DNA of 64,000 nucleotides from Tepidibacter aestuarii (GTDB lineage Bacteria > Bacillota > Clostridia > Peptostreptococcales > Peptostreptococcaceae), in contig NZ_OW235315.1 in NCBI RefSeq assembly GCF_934924865.1, positions 124,001-188,000 on the forward strand. The letters are read 5' to 3'. Position numbers and translations under genes: made by a program. Of this stretch, positions 18,023 to 27,017 are shown in pieces (within the stretch, counting starts at the first letter, position 1; every line of letters begins with the position of its first letter). The notes below the pieces were generated by a model, which saw nothing but the letters and a program-made list of their open reading frames with translations, did not search any database and was not told where the DNA came from.

Positions 18023-19198
18023 ATGGATAAGTTTATACCTTTATCGGTTCCAAAGTTAAAAGGAAAAGAACTTGAATATGTTACTAACGCTATAGAAACT
18101 GAATGGGTATCTACAGGTGGAGCATATATAAATGAGTTTGAAAAAAATATAGCTAAATATTTAAATATAGAAAATGCTGTAGCTTGTCAGAGTGGAACAG
18201 CAGGTCTTCATTTGGCTTTAAGATTATGCGAAGTGAAATATGGTGATGAGGTAATAGTTCCAACTCTTACATTTATAGCTGCAGTAAATCCAGTGAAATA
18301 TTTAGGGGCAGAGCCTATATTTATGGATTGCGATGATACTTTAAATATGGATTTAGATAAACTTGAAGAATTTTGTGAAAAAGAATGTTATTTAACAGAA
18401 AAAGGATTAATAAATAAAAAAACTAAAAAAATTATAAAAGCTTTAGTAGTTGTTCATGTATTTGGTAATATGGTTAATATGGAAAAAATAATGAATATAG
18501 CAAATAAATATAAGCTTAAAGTAGTAGAAGATGCAACTGAAGCTTTAGGAACTTATTGTACAGAAGGGAAATATAAAAGTAAATTTGCAGGAACAATAGG
18601 AGATTTTGGGGTTTATTCTTTTAATGGAAATAAGATTATAACTACTGGTGGAGGAGGAATGTTAGTAGGGAAAAATATAGATTTAGTTTTAAAAGCTAAA
18701 TATTTATCAACTCAAGCTAAAGACGACCAGCTATATTATAATCATAGTGAAATAGGATATAATTACAGAATGACCAATATTCAAGCTGCTTTAGGAGTTG
18801 CTCAACTTGAACGGTTAGAAGAATTCATACAAATAAAGACTAAGAATTATAGTTTATATAAAAGTAAAATAAAAAATATAGAAGGATTAAGTTTATTAGA
18901 TTTTAATCAAAACTGTAGATCAAATTATTGGTTTTATTCTTTAGTTATAAATAAAGAGAAATATGGTTTAAATAGAGACGAATTATTAAAAAAACTTAGC
19001 GAAAAAAAAATACAAACAAGACCTATTTGGGGACTTATACATAAGCAAAAACCTTATGTAAATAGTCAATCTTATAAGATAGAAAAAGCAAATTATTATT
19101 TAGAAAAAATAATTAATATACCCTGTAGTACTAATTTGAGTAAAGAAGAAGTTTTAATGGTAATTAAGGCATTAACAAATTTAAAACTAAGTATATAA
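18023..19198 (+). CDS. legC: PLP-dependent sugar 4-aminotransferase LegC
   Basis: A 391-residue DegT/DnrJ/EryC1-family enzyme. It aminates the 4-keto sugar made by LegB. Visible are the PLP-phosphate region ACQSGTAGLHLAL (about 54-66), the Asp-containing VVEDATEALGT block, and the Schiff-base lysine in SFNGNKIITTGGGG near residue 204, followed by SEIGYNYRMTN. The ATG follows GAGGAG at 18010-18015. It is intact, in contrast to the PseC-like remnant at 25224-25418. Confidence 0.92.
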   Translation: MDKFIPLSVPKLKGKELEYVTNAIETEWVSTGGAYINEFEKNIAKYLNIENAVACQSGTAGLHLALRLCEVKYGDEVIVPTLTFIAAVNPVKYLGAEPIFMDCDDTLNMDLDKLEEFCEKECYLTEKGLINKKTKKIIKALVVVHVFGNMVNMEKIMNIANKYKLKVVEDATEALGTYCTEGKYKSKFAGTIGDFGVYSFNGNKIITTGGGGMLVGKNIDLVLKAKYLSTQAKDDQLYYNHSEIGYNYRMTNIQAALGVAQLERLEEFIQIKTKNYSLYKSKIKNIEGLSLLDFNQNCRSNYWFYSLVINKEKYGLNRDELLKKLSEKKIQTRPIWGLIHKQKPYVNSQSYKIEKANYYLEKIINIPCSTNLSKEEVLMVIKALTNLKLSI

Positions 19199-19210
19199 GA
19201 AGGGATACTT

Positions 19211-20263
19211 ATGAGACTACAAGATTTATTTATAGATGAGACTATGACCATAAAAGAAGCTTTAAAAAAGTTAGATGAAACAGCAAAAAAAATACTAATT
19301 GTTACTGAATATAATAAATTAAAAGCAGTTATAACTGATGGAGATATAAGACGTTGGATATTAAGAAGTGGAGATTTATCAAAAACAGTTAGTTTAATAA
19401 TGAATAAAAAGCCTGTATTTTTAACGATAGGAAATGAACACTTAGCAGAAAAATTGATGAAGGAAAAATTTATTGAAAGTATTCCAGTGGTAAATAAAAA
19501 CAAAGAAGTAGTAAATGTAATATTCTGGAATGAAAAATTTAAAGATAGGCTTAATTATTTTAATAAAATACAAAATCCCGTAGTTATAATGGCAGGAGGA
19601 AAAGGAACAAGACTCTATCCTTTTACAAAAATTTTTCCTAAACCACTAATTCCTATAGGAGAAATTCCTATAGTTGAAAGAATTATGAATAGATTTAGAG
19701 AATATGGCTGTGATGATTTTTACTTAACTGTAAATTATAAAAAAAATATGATAAGAGCATATTTTAACGAATTAAAAAAAGATTATAAAATAAATTATGT
19801 TGAAGAAGAAAGGCCTTTGGGAACAGGGGGCAGTTTACATTTATTAAAAGGAAAAATAAATAATACATTTTTTGTAAGTAATTGTGATATTTTAATAGAT
19901 GGTAATTATTCAGATATGCTTAGATTTCATAAAGAAAATAAAAATAAAATTACAATGATAACATCTCTTAAACATTATGCTATTCCTTATGGTGTAATAA
20001 AATTGAATGAAGATGAAACTATAAAAAATATAGTTGAAAAACCTGAATATGATTTTTTAGTTAATACAGGTATGTATATATTAGATCCAGAAACTATAGA
20101 GGATGTACCAGAAAATGATTTCTATCATATTACAGATTTAATAAATTATTATATTAAAAAAGGAGAAAAAGTAGGGGCATATCCAGTTAGTGATAAATCA
20201 TGGCTTGATATGGGACAATTTAAAGAAATGGAAAATATGATTGAAAGGTTAGGGTTAAAGTAA
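19211..20263 (+). CDS. ptmE: CBS-domain sugar-1-phosphate nucleotidyltransferase (PtmE type)
   Basis: 350 residues. An N-terminal CBS pair (about 1-120) is joined to a nucleotidyltransferase domain beginning VVIMAGGKGTRLYPFT near residue 126. This architecture is that of PtmE, which makes GDP-glucosamine for the legionaminate route in Campylobacter. The substrate assignment is therefore by family. The ATG lies 13 bases after the legC stop with AGAAGGGA as ribosome site. No ptmF or ptmA homologue was seen nearby, so the glucosamine-1-phosphate supply would come from elsewhere in the genome. Confidence 0.85.
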   Translation: MRLQDLFIDETMTIKEALKKLDETAKKILIVTEYNKLKAVITDGDIRRWILRSGDLSKTVSLIMNKKPVFLTIGNEHLAEKLMKEKFIESIPVVNKNKEVVNVIFWNEKFKDRLNYFNKIQNPVVIMAGGKGTRLYPFTKIFPKPLIPIGEIPIVERIMNRFREYGCDDFYLTVNYKKNMIRAYFNELKKDYKINYVEEERPLGTGGSLHLLKGKINNTFFVSNCDILIDGNYSDMLRFHKENKNKITMITSLKHYAIPYGVIKLNEDETIKNIVEKPEYDFLVNTGMYILDPETIEDVPENDFYHITDLINYYIKKGEKVGAYPVSDKSWLDMGQFKEMENMIERLGLK

Positions 20264-20264
20264 A

Positions 20265-20900
20265 ATGAAAGATATTATACTAATAGGTGGAGGAGGACAT
20301 TGTAAAAGTATAATAGATTCATTAAAAGACAGCTGTGAATTTAACATAGTAGGAATATTGGATCTAAAAGAAAATATAGGCGGTTTTATTAATAACATAA
20401 AAATAATAGGAACAGATAATGATTTGGTTAAATTCCACAAAAAAGGGATTAACTATGCATTTATAGGTGTTGGAAGTATAGGAAATCCTAAGTTGAGAAT
20501 TGAACTTTATGAAAATGCGAAAAAAATAGGATATAAATTCCCTTTTATAATAGATAAAAGTGCAATAATTTCTAAAAATACAGTGATAAAAGAAGGCTCT
20601 TTTATAGGTAAGGGAGTTATAATTAATTCAGATGTGCACATCGGTAAAAATTGTATTATAAACACGGGATGTATAATAGATCATGAGTGCATTATAAAAG
20701 ATTTTGTTCATATAGCTCCAGGGAGTGTTTTGAGTGGAGGGGTTGAAATTGGAACAAACACCCACATAGGGACGAACTCTACTATTATACAATATAGAAA
20801 AATAGGTAGTAATACAATTATAGGAGCAGGAAGTGTAGTAGTAAAAGATATAAAAAATAATGTTAAAGCTTATGGGAATCCTTGTAAGGAGGTATATTAA
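20265..20900 (+). CDS. legH: NeuD/PglD-type sugar acetyltransferase (LegH role)
   Basis: 211 residues. The N-terminal Rossmann-like part starts with the PglD-family glycine run IGGGGHCKS at 6-14. The rest is a left-handed beta-helix of hexapeptide repeats (IGKGVIINSDVHIGKN, APGSVLSGGVEIGTN). In leg operons such a protein N-acetylates the 4-amino sugar made by LegC. A role as sialic-acid-type O-acetyltransferase (NeuD) is the alternative. It starts 1 base after the ptmE stop, so translation is coupled. Confidence 0.85.
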   Translation: MKDIILIGGGGHCKSIIDSLKDSCEFNIVGILDLKENIGGFINNIKIIGTDNDLVKFHKKGINYAFIGVGSIGNPKLRIELYENAKKIGYKFPFIIDKSAIISKNTVIKEGSFIGKGVIINSDVHIGKNCIINTGCIIDHECIIKDFVHIAPGSVLSGGVEIGTNTHIGTNSTIIQYRKIGSNTIIGAGSVVVKDIKNNVKAYGNPCKEVY

Positions 20901-21899
20901 TTGGCTAATGTATTTATAATAGCTGAAGCTGGAGTTAATCATAATGGGAGCTTAGATATTGCAAAAAAATTGATAGATGTGGCTGTAGAAGCAAAGGTGG
21001 ATGCAGTCAAATTTCAAAGCTTTAAAACTGAAAAACTTGTTTCAAAAAATGCACAGAAAGCGCAATACCAAAAAGAAACTACAGATTTTTCAGAAAATCA
21101 ATTTGATATGATAAAAAAATTAGAATTAGATTATGAAAAACATGAAGATTTAGTTAATTACTGCAAATCAAAAGAAATAATGTTTTTATCTTCACCTTTT
21201 GATTTGGAAAGCATAGACTTATTAGATAGTATGGGTTTAGAAATTTTTAAAATACCATCTGGAGAAATAACAAATCTACCTTATTTAAGAAAAATAGGGA
21301 AATTAAAAAAGAAAGTAATTTTATCAACTGGTATGGCTACACTTGGAGAAATAGAACAAGCATTAAACATTTTAAAAGAAAATGGAACATATGATATTAC
21401 AGTCTTACATTGCAACACAGAATATCCAACTCCAATTGAAGATGTAAATTTAAAAGCCATGAATACTATAAAAGAAGCATTTAAAGTAGAAGTTGGATAC
21501 TCAGACCATACATTAGGAATAGAAGCTCCTATAGCAGCAGTAGCCCTAGGAGCAAAAGTAATAGAAAAGCATTTTACATTAGATAAAAACATGAAAGGAC
21601 CAGATCATAGAGCTAGTTTAAATCCTCAAGAATTAAAAGCTATGGTTAGATATATTAGGAATATAGAAAAAGCTATTGGAGATGGAATAAAAAGACCTTC
21701 TAAATCAGAGTTGAAAAATAAAGATATCGCTAGAAAAAGTTTAGTAGCAAATTGCAGTATAAAAAAAGGAGAAATTTTTACAGAAAAAAATATACAAGCA
21801 AAAAGACCAGGCAAAGGAATATCTCCTATGAGATGGAATGAAGTAATAGGTAAAGTAGCCAATAAAGATTATAAAGAAGATGAGTTGATTGAAATATGA
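20901..21899 (+). CDS. legI: N,N'-diacetyllegionaminic acid synthase LegI
   Basis: A 332-residue NeuB-family enzyme that condenses a 6-deoxy-diacetamido sugar with phosphoenolpyruvate. The NeuB TIM-barrel has AEAGVNHNGSLDIAK near the N-terminus, KFQSFKTEKLVS, IPSGEITN and SDHTLGIEAPIAAVALGA, and ends in an antifreeze-like SAF domain (about 275-332). The start is TTG 20901, backed by AAGGAGG at 20886-20892. The choice of legionaminate over sialate or pseudaminate is by neighbours (LegB, LegC, LegG, LegF). Confidence 0.92.
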   Translation: MANVFIIAEAGVNHNGSLDIAKKLIDVAVEAKVDAVKFQSFKTEKLVSKNAQKAQYQKETTDFSENQFDMIKKLELDYEKHEDLVNYCKSKEIMFLSSPFDLESIDLLDSMGLEIFKIPSGEITNLPYLRKIGKLKKKVILSTGMATLGEIEQALNILKENGTYDITVLHCNTEYPTPIEDVNLKAMNTIKEAFKVEVGYSDHTLGIEAPIAAVALGAKVIEKHFTLDKNMKGPDHRASLNPQELKAMVRYIRNIEKAIGDGIKRPSKSELKNKDIARKSLVANCSIKKGEIFTEKNIQAKRPGKGISPMRWNEVIGKVANKDYKEDELIEI

Positions 21900-23068
21900 A
21901 AAAAAAAGTTTGTGTAATTACTGGAACAAGAGCAGAGTATGGGCTATTGAAACCTTTAATAGATAAAATAGATAAAGATAGTGAATTAGAATTACAATTA
22001 ATAGTTACTGGAATGCATTTATCGCCAGAGTTTGGATTTACTTATAATGAAATACAAACAGATGGATATAAAATAGATGAAAAAATTGAAATCTTATTAA
22101 GTTCAGATACCAATGTGGGAATATCTAAATCTATGGGACTTGCTATGATAAGTTTTGCAGAATGTTATGAAAGATTAAAACCAGATATGATAGTTGTATT
22201 AGGTGATCGATATGAAATATTTTGCGCTGCAAGTTGTGCTATGATATCTAGAATACCTATTTCTCATTTACATGGTGGAGAAGTTACTGAAGGTGTAGTA
22301 GATGAAGCTATAAGACATTCAATTAGTAAAATGAGTTATATTCACTTTACTAGTACACAAGAATATAGAAATAGAGTAATTCAGTTAGGAGAATGTCCAG
22401 ACCGAGTTTTTAATGTAGGTGCTATAGGTATAGAAAATATAAAAAATATGAATTTACTGTCTAAAGAAGATTTACAAAAAAGTATAGGTTTTAAGTTTGG
22501 AGAAAAAACAATATTGGTTACATTTCATCCAGTTACATTAGAAAAGTTCTCTTCGAGAAAACAATTTCAAAACCTACTAGATGCAATAGATGAAATGAAA
22601 AATTTAAAGGTGATTTTTACAAAAGCAAACTCAGATACAAATGGAAGAATAATTAATAAAATAATAGATGAATATGTTAATAAAAATAAAGAAAAAGCTA
22701 TAGCATTTATATCGCTAGGACAATTAAGATACTTGAGTGCTATGAAATATGTAGATGCAGTTGTCGGAAATTCGTCTAGTGGAATAATAGAAGCTCCTTC
22801 TTTTAAAGTTCCTACAGTTAATATAGGAGATAGGCAAAAAGGAAGAATACAAGCTAAATCTGTTATTAATTGTAAGCCTAGTAAAAAAGATATTTTAAAT
22901 AGTTTTGAAAAAGCTTTTTCTAGAGAATTTAAGAATGAAATAAAGTTTACCAAAAATCCGTATGGAGATGGAAAAGTATCCAATAAAATTATGAAAGAAA
23001 TAAAACGATATTTATTTGATGATCTAATAAATATAAAAAAGCCTTTTTATGATATAAAGGTGAGGTGA
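21896..23068 (+). CDS. legG: Hydrolysing nucleotide-sugar 2-epimerase LegG
   Basis: 390 residues of the NeuC/UDP-GlcNAc 2-epimerase GT-B-like fold. Motifs are GTRAEYGLLKPL (10-21), VVLGDRYEIFCAA, HLHGGEVTEGVVDEAIRH and the C-terminal VGNSSSGIIEAPSF. It releases the nucleotide and inverts C2 to give the substrate for LegI. Its ATG overlaps the legI stop by 4 bases (ATGA). Confidence 0.93.
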   Translation: MKKKVCVITGTRAEYGLLKPLIDKIDKDSELELQLIVTGMHLSPEFGFTYNEIQTDGYKIDEKIEILLSSDTNVGISKSMGLAMISFAECYERLKPDMIVVLGDRYEIFCAASCAMISRIPISHLHGGEVTEGVVDEAIRHSISKMSYIHFTSTQEYRNRVIQLGECPDRVFNVGAIGIENIKNMNLLSKEDLQKSIGFKFGEKTILVTFHPVTLEKFSSRKQFQNLLDAIDEMKNLKVIFTKANSDTNGRIINKIIDEYVNKNKEKAIAFISLGQLRYLSAMKYVDAVVGNSSSGIIEAPSFKVPTVNIGDRQKGRIQAKSVINCKPSKKDILNSFEKAFSREFKNEIKFTKNPYGDGKVSNKIMKEIKRYLFDDLINIKKPFYDIKVR

Positions 23069-23072
23069 TTTT

Positions 23073-23783
23073 ATGAAAAAAATACTTGCAATTATACCCG
23101 CTAGAGGAGGATCTAAGGGGGTACCTCGAAAAAATATAAAGCATTTATACGGTAAACATTTAATAGGTTGGACTATAGAAGCAGCTAAAAAGTCTAAGTA
23201 TATAGATAGATTAATAGTATCAACAGAAGATAAAGAAATAGCTGAGGTTTCTAAAAAATATGGATGTGAAATTCCTTTCTTAAGGCCAAAAGAGCTTGCA
23301 AAAGATGATACATCTGGAATAGATCCTGTAATACATGCTGTTAATTGTATGAAAAATGATTATGGTTATAATCCGGATTATGTTATGCTTTTACAGTGCA
23401 CTTCTCCTCTTAGAAATGAGAAGCAAATAGATGAATCTATAGAATTAATTTTAGAAAATGAAAATTCAGAGTCTTTAATTTCCATTACAGAAGTTGAACA
23501 TAATCCTTATTGGAATAAAAAAATTGATAAGAATGGATTTTTAAAGGATTTCATAGAATACGACAAAAGTAAATTTGTAAGAAGACAAGATTTCAAAAAA
23601 ATTTACAGATTAAATGGTGCTATATATATAGCTAAAACAGATTTACTAATAAGACAAAAAAGTTTTGATACAAAATTTACAATACCATATATTATGGATA
23701 AAAAAAGTTCTATAGATATAGATACAATAGAAGATTTTGAACTTGCTGAATTTTATATTTCAAAATTAAACAATAGTTTTTGA
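23073..23783 (+). CDS. legF: CMP-legionaminic acid synthetase LegF
   Basis: A 236-residue cytidylyltransferase of the NeuA family that activates legionaminate with CTP for transfer by Maf. The nucleotide loop is IIPARGGSKGVPRKNIK (residues 7-23), with LLQCTSPLRNEKQIDESI and the C-terminal DIDTIEDFELAEF. The ATG follows GGTGAGGTGAT at 23060-23070. It is the last intact gene of the pathway and is followed by a strong terminator. Confidence 0.94.
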   Translation: MKKILAIIPARGGSKGVPRKNIKHLYGKHLIGWTIEAAKKSKYIDRLIVSTEDKEIAEVSKKYGCEIPFLRPKELAKDDTSGIDPVIHAVNCMKNDYGYNPDYVMLLQCTSPLRNEKQIDESIELILENENSESLISITEVEHNPYWNKKIDKNGFLKDFIEYDKSKFVRRQDFKKIYRLNGAIYIAKTDLLIRQKSFDTKFTIPYIMDKKSSIDIDTIEDFELAEFYISKLNNSF

Positions 23784-23790
23784 GTGTATT

Positions 23791-23835
23791 AAAAAATCAT
23801 TTTGTCTAAATTTTTTAGACAAAATGATTTTTTTT
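23791..23835 (+). terminator. Terminator of the leg operon
   Basis: A perfect 20-bp stem (23791-23810 with 23814-23833) with a 3-base loop, ending in a T8 run. Confidence 0.92.
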
Positions 23836-24068
23836 AAAAAGAAATTAATCTAAATACATGATGTAATCTATAAAGAAACTAATACTTTAGAAGTTTTATT
23901 GCATGTATAAATCGTATGGAATATATCCATGATTAAAGTGTGATTATACTAAATCTAAAATCTTATATATAGGAAGTTAAAACATACTTTAGAAGAACGG
24001 ATAAAAGAAACTAGATAGTAAATAAAATCTACATAACATAATATAAAAAGTTATATGGGGGTATAGAG
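23836..24068 (+). other. AT-rich gap before the DUF2920 relic
   Basis: 233 bases with stops in all frames and no recognisable protein, promoter or repeat. GGGGG at 24057-24061 would be the ribosome site of the broken gene that follows. Confidence 0.4.
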
Positions 24069-25184
24069 TTGACTAAAGAATATAGTTTTGAAGTGGCTGG
24101 ACATAGAAGCATATATACTAAAAATTATAGTAATAGGAAGATTAAAGTATATTTTGTATACCTGATTTAGATGCTAATTTAGAAACTTGAATGGTATTGT
24201 TAATTTCTGGTTTTGGAGGACATGCAAATTCAAATGTATATAAAAAGATGAGAAAAGAGTTTGCAGATAAATATAATATGGTTACTGTTCAATGTGATTA
24301 TTTTGGATGGGGATTTATGCAAGAAGAAAAAAATATACATTTCTTTGATTATGATAAGAACGAATTAAAAAAAATTTTTTTCATCTGAAGATATAGAATA
24401 TATTTATGAATCTAGAAAATCTGAGGTGAGTAGATTTTTGGAGATATCCAGTAAATATAATTTAAGTATAGATTGTAAAGCTGATTTATTTGATGAAAAC
24501 TTAAATAACTTTAATGATATGGGAGCGGTTCAAGCTCTAGATAATATTACAGCTTTATTAAGAGTTATAGCTATATTATATAATAATAGGTACAAGTTTA
24601 ATGCAAAAAAGATAATTATATATGATCATTCTTATGGTGCATATTTAGCTTATTTATATAATGTTTTTGCACCAACTGTATTTTCGTTGATAATAGATAA
24701 TTCAGATTGGATATATCCAATGTATCTTAAAAATGATAGACAGACTTTTGCGAGTATGAAAAATTATATACTAAATATCAAATTGGAATATTTAGCTAAA
24801 AAATTAGACATAGATAAGGAAATGTTATATTTACCTTATTTATAGTCTAGATTCGAAAATGAGTGTAATATAGATTGTTATCATAGTGTAACGGATAATC
24901 TTATCAGCCACAGGGATAAAAAAAGCTTTTGTGATGCTATAAAAAAATATAAATATAATGAAGTTACTTCGAATGAGATGGATGGAAGCATATTCAAATC
25001 TACGAATCATGGATTAGATGCAGAATTTTTAGGATTATTTAATCAAGCTTATGAAAATTTTGCTAATAAATTTGGAAAAGATCATTTAATAAATCTACAA
25101 AAGGATATTTTTATAAAAACTAAAAAAGGAGAATATTTAATAAATTACGATGATAATTTACCAAATTTTATGTTTTTAAAATAA
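24069..25184 (+). pseudogene. Decayed DUF2920-family gene
   Basis: The fragments together read as a DUF2920 protein, an alpha/beta-hydrolase-like family common in flagellar glycosylation islands of Campylobacter and Clostridia. The first part begins TTG 24069 (TKEYSFEVAGHRSIY) and hits a stop near 24164. A shifted frame resumes at 24191 (MVLLISGFGGHANSNVYKKM). A second shift follows at the A/T-runs near 24367-24378. A TAG at 24843-24845 then interrupts the frame that continues to 25184. Within it, IIIYDHSYGAYLAYL resembles the family's nucleophile-elbow region. At least three lesions make this a true pseudogene. Confidence 0.78.
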
Positions 25185-25223
25185 CTATAACAAAAAGGAA
25201 AGTTTTATAAATAAATACTAAAA

Positions 25224-25418
25224 ATGAATGAAGAAAAAACTGTTACAATAGGATAAGGTGGAGCTGTAATTGCTAATGATAAAAGTTTTTATGAAAATCA
25301 AAAATTTTAGGAGCTACGGAATCACGAACAATTAGAGATTGGATATAATTATAGATGTTCAATATATATTTGGAATAAGTCAAACAAATTAGATGAATTT
25401 AAAGTAGAAATAAAATAA
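25224..25418 (+). pseudogene. Remnant of a PseC-like sugar aminotransferase
   Basis: One frame reads EKTVTIG-stop-GGAVIANDKSFYENQKF-stop, then EQLEIGYNYR, and ends near KLDEF. This is the order seen in PseC-type 4-aminotransferases (KTxTxGEGGAVxTND, EQLELGYNYRMTD, GISQLxKLDEF). GISQ appears in another frame around 25373-25384, showing internal shifts. Only a middle piece of about 65 codons is left, with two stops and at least one indel. It suggests that a pseudaminate-type pathway once stood here. Confidence 0.6.
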
Positions 25419-25437
25419 ATATTTAATGAATTAACAA

Positions 25438-25492
25438 TGGAAAATATAGTAATAAATATTCGACATAGATATGTTTATTACTATATTTTCCA
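25438..25492. repeat. 19-bp inverted repeat after the relics
   Basis: The sequence at 25438-25456 is the exact reverse complement of 25474-25492 around a 17-base loop. No T-run follows, so it is at best a weak terminator, perhaps left over from the lost genes. Confidence 0.6.
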
Positions 25493-25661
25493 TATTATTA
25501 AAAACTAGTATATAGGGAAGGGAAATATCTTGATGAAAAAAACTTTATAAATCAATCACGATACTTTCTTTATTTCCTTAAATAATAAATAAGGATTATA
25601 TAATATCTAACAATAATAGATAAAAAGTTAAGTAAGAATAAAAAATATAATCGATTAAACT
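25493..25661 (+). other. Non-coding gap after the glycosylation relics
   Basis: 169 AT-rich bases, stops in all frames. No gene was recognised. The SigD promoter for the next gene begins at its right edge. Confidence 0.4.
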
Positions 25662-25687
25662 TAAGGATATTTTTTTATTGTCGATAA
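25662..25687 (+). promoter_or_regulatory. Probable SigD promoter of the 117-aa gene
   Basis: TAAG (25662-25665), 14-base spacer, GTCGATAA (25680-25687). The -35 differs from TAAA at one base and the spacer is at the short end, so this is the weakest of the seven sites. Confidence 0.6.
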
Positions 25688-25725
25688 AATAAATAGGAAT
25701 AAATTCTATAAGGAGATGAGTTAGT

Positions 25726-26079
25726 GTGAAAAAACAATCAATAGAAGCTTTAAACACAGCTGTTGAATATATGGATAATATATTCATTGGCATAGAACAA
25801 ATAACAAATGGCTATATATCAGGAGAAGAAGCAAATGCAAATAATACAATGTTATTATTAATAGATGGATTAGATTGGATTAACAAAGTTTTAGTTTTAA
25901 CTAAAGAGTTTCACAGTATAAATTCGAATGAATTAAATGAAGTATATTATGAAATTTTTGAAGCTGTAGAAAATAATGATACAGTATTAATATCAGATTT
26001 GCTAGATTATGAAATTAAACCTAAAATTCAGGAGTGGCAAGAAATATTAAAAAAAGAAGTTGGTCAATATGTTTCATAG
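25726..26079 (+). CDS. Small acidic helical protein, SigD-driven, function unknown
   Basis: 117 residues, acidic, predicted all-helical (EALNTAVEYMDNIFIGIEQ, then EANANNTMLLLIDGLDWINKV and a C-terminal helix around IKPKIQEWQEILKK). It starts with GTG 25726 behind AAGGAGATG at 25710-25718. No signal peptide or membrane segment is present. I do not recognise the family. Location between glycosylation relics and flaG-fliD, and the SigD-type promoter, suggest a motility-linked helper such as a chaperone or regulator. This is inference. Confidence 0.7.
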   Translation: MKKQSIEALNTAVEYMDNIFIGIEQITNGYISGEEANANNTMLLLIDGLDWINKVLVLTKEFHSINSNELNEVYYEIFEAVENNDTVLISDLLDYEIKPKIQEWQEILKKEVGQYVS

Positions 26080-26132
26080 ACTTTATTATAAATAAGCTGA
26101 CTGAACTATTAGATTAAATAATAGTAATAGAA
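26080..26132 (+). other. Short gap after the 117-aa gene
   Basis: 53 bases, no clear terminator (a loose TTATTATAAATAA symmetry only). Confidence 0.3.
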
Positions 26133-26425
26133 ATGAAAATACATTTTTTACATAGTAAATATGATATTATTAAAGAAACAGAAGATTTGCTAAAACTAAT
26201 TCAAAAAAATTAAAACTATATAATATTTTATATAGTTTTAGATTTAGATACTACATAAGAGCATTAATAAAATATATGGATAAAGACCAAAAACTGTATG
26301 TATTTGATCTTAGAAAAGATACATGTGAATTTACTGTGAATAATTTAGAATTAAAAGATATATATGAAAAAATAGATGTAAATAAAGTTGAAAATAAATT
26401 AACTATATCAGAATATGATATTTGA
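26133..26425 (+). pseudogene. Frameshifted small gene of unknown family
   Basis: ATG 26133 opens 26 codons (MKIHFLHSKYDIIKETEDLL...) to TAA at 26211-26213. The next frame then continues without a stop from about 26211 to TGA 26423-26425, with plausible coding composition (RALIKYMDKDQKLYVFDLRK). A single base change would join the two into a protein of about 97 residues. No ribosome site is obvious and the family is not recognised. It could be another relic of the former glycosylation cassette. Confidence 0.4.
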
Positions 26426-26522
26426 ATAGTTTCATATAAAAGTTTTTAGATACAATAAATATTAGGATGTTAATGAAAAAGAAACATAAGCAGAGTTATT
26501 TATAATTATTAAAATATATGAG

Positions 26523-26578
26523 GATAATCAATGATTTTATTACTTTGTAGCGAATAAGGTTATTGATTATCTTTTTTT
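26523..26578 (+). terminator. Terminator upstream of flaG
   Basis: GATAATCAAT (26523-26532) pairs with ATTGATTATC (26562-26571), with an inner TTATT/GAATAA pairing, then T7. It isolates flaG from upstream transcription. Confidence 0.8.
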
Positions 26579-26581
26579 ATA

Positions 26582-26609
26582 TAAACTTAAATATATTTAT
26601 TGCCGATAA
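26582..26609 (+). promoter_or_regulatory. SigD promoter of the flaG-fliD-fliS operon
   Basis: TAAA (26582-26585), 16-base spacer, GCCGATAA (26602-26609): an exact match to the sigma-28 -10 consensus. Confidence 0.88.
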
Positions 26610-26643
26610 CTAAAATAGAAAATAGATAAAAGGAGTGTTTATC

Positions 26644-27006
26644 ATGCGAATAGATTCTTCTATGTTTAGTAGTCAAATTAATCCAACTAAATCAGAAATA
26701 GTTAATGATAAAAATATACCAAAAAATAAAGAAGATATAACAAAGCAATCTGAGAAGAAGGAAGAAAATGTATCATTTCCAGGTGAAAAAAAATTGATAG
26801 AGGCTATAGAAAAAGCAAATAAAGAACTAGTAGGAACAAATACTCATCTTAAATTTTCTATACATGAAAGAACAAAACAAATAGCTGTAAAAATAATAGA
26901 TAGTGAAACTGAAGAAGTAATAAAAGAAATTCCATCAGAAAAGATATTAGATATGATTGCAGATATGTGTGAAAGATCAGGTATTTTTGTAGATCAAAAA
27001 GGATAG
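26644..27006 (+). CDS. flaG: FlaG-family flagellar protein
   Basis: 120 residues from ATG 26644, nine bases after AAGGAG (26630-26635 region); the GTG at 26635 would leave no spacer and is rejected. The N-terminal half is disordered and Lys/Glu-rich. The C-terminal half has the FlaG core: LKFSIHERTKQIAVKIIDSE followed by EVIKEIPSEKILDMIADM. FlaG affects filament length in other bacteria. It starts 11 bases before fliD. Confidence 0.92.
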   Translation: MRIDSSMFSSQINPTKSEIVNDKNIPKNKEDITKQSEKKEENVSFPGEKKLIEAIEKANKELVGTNTHLKFSIHERTKQIAVKIIDSETEEVIKEIPSEKILDMIADMCERSGIFVDQKG

Positions 27007-27017
27007 GGGAGGTATAT

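Noticed and set aside
22567..22983. 138-codon minus-strand frame opposite legG
   Set aside because: Shadow of the legG reading frame; hydrophobic composition is a by-product of the complement, no start signal.
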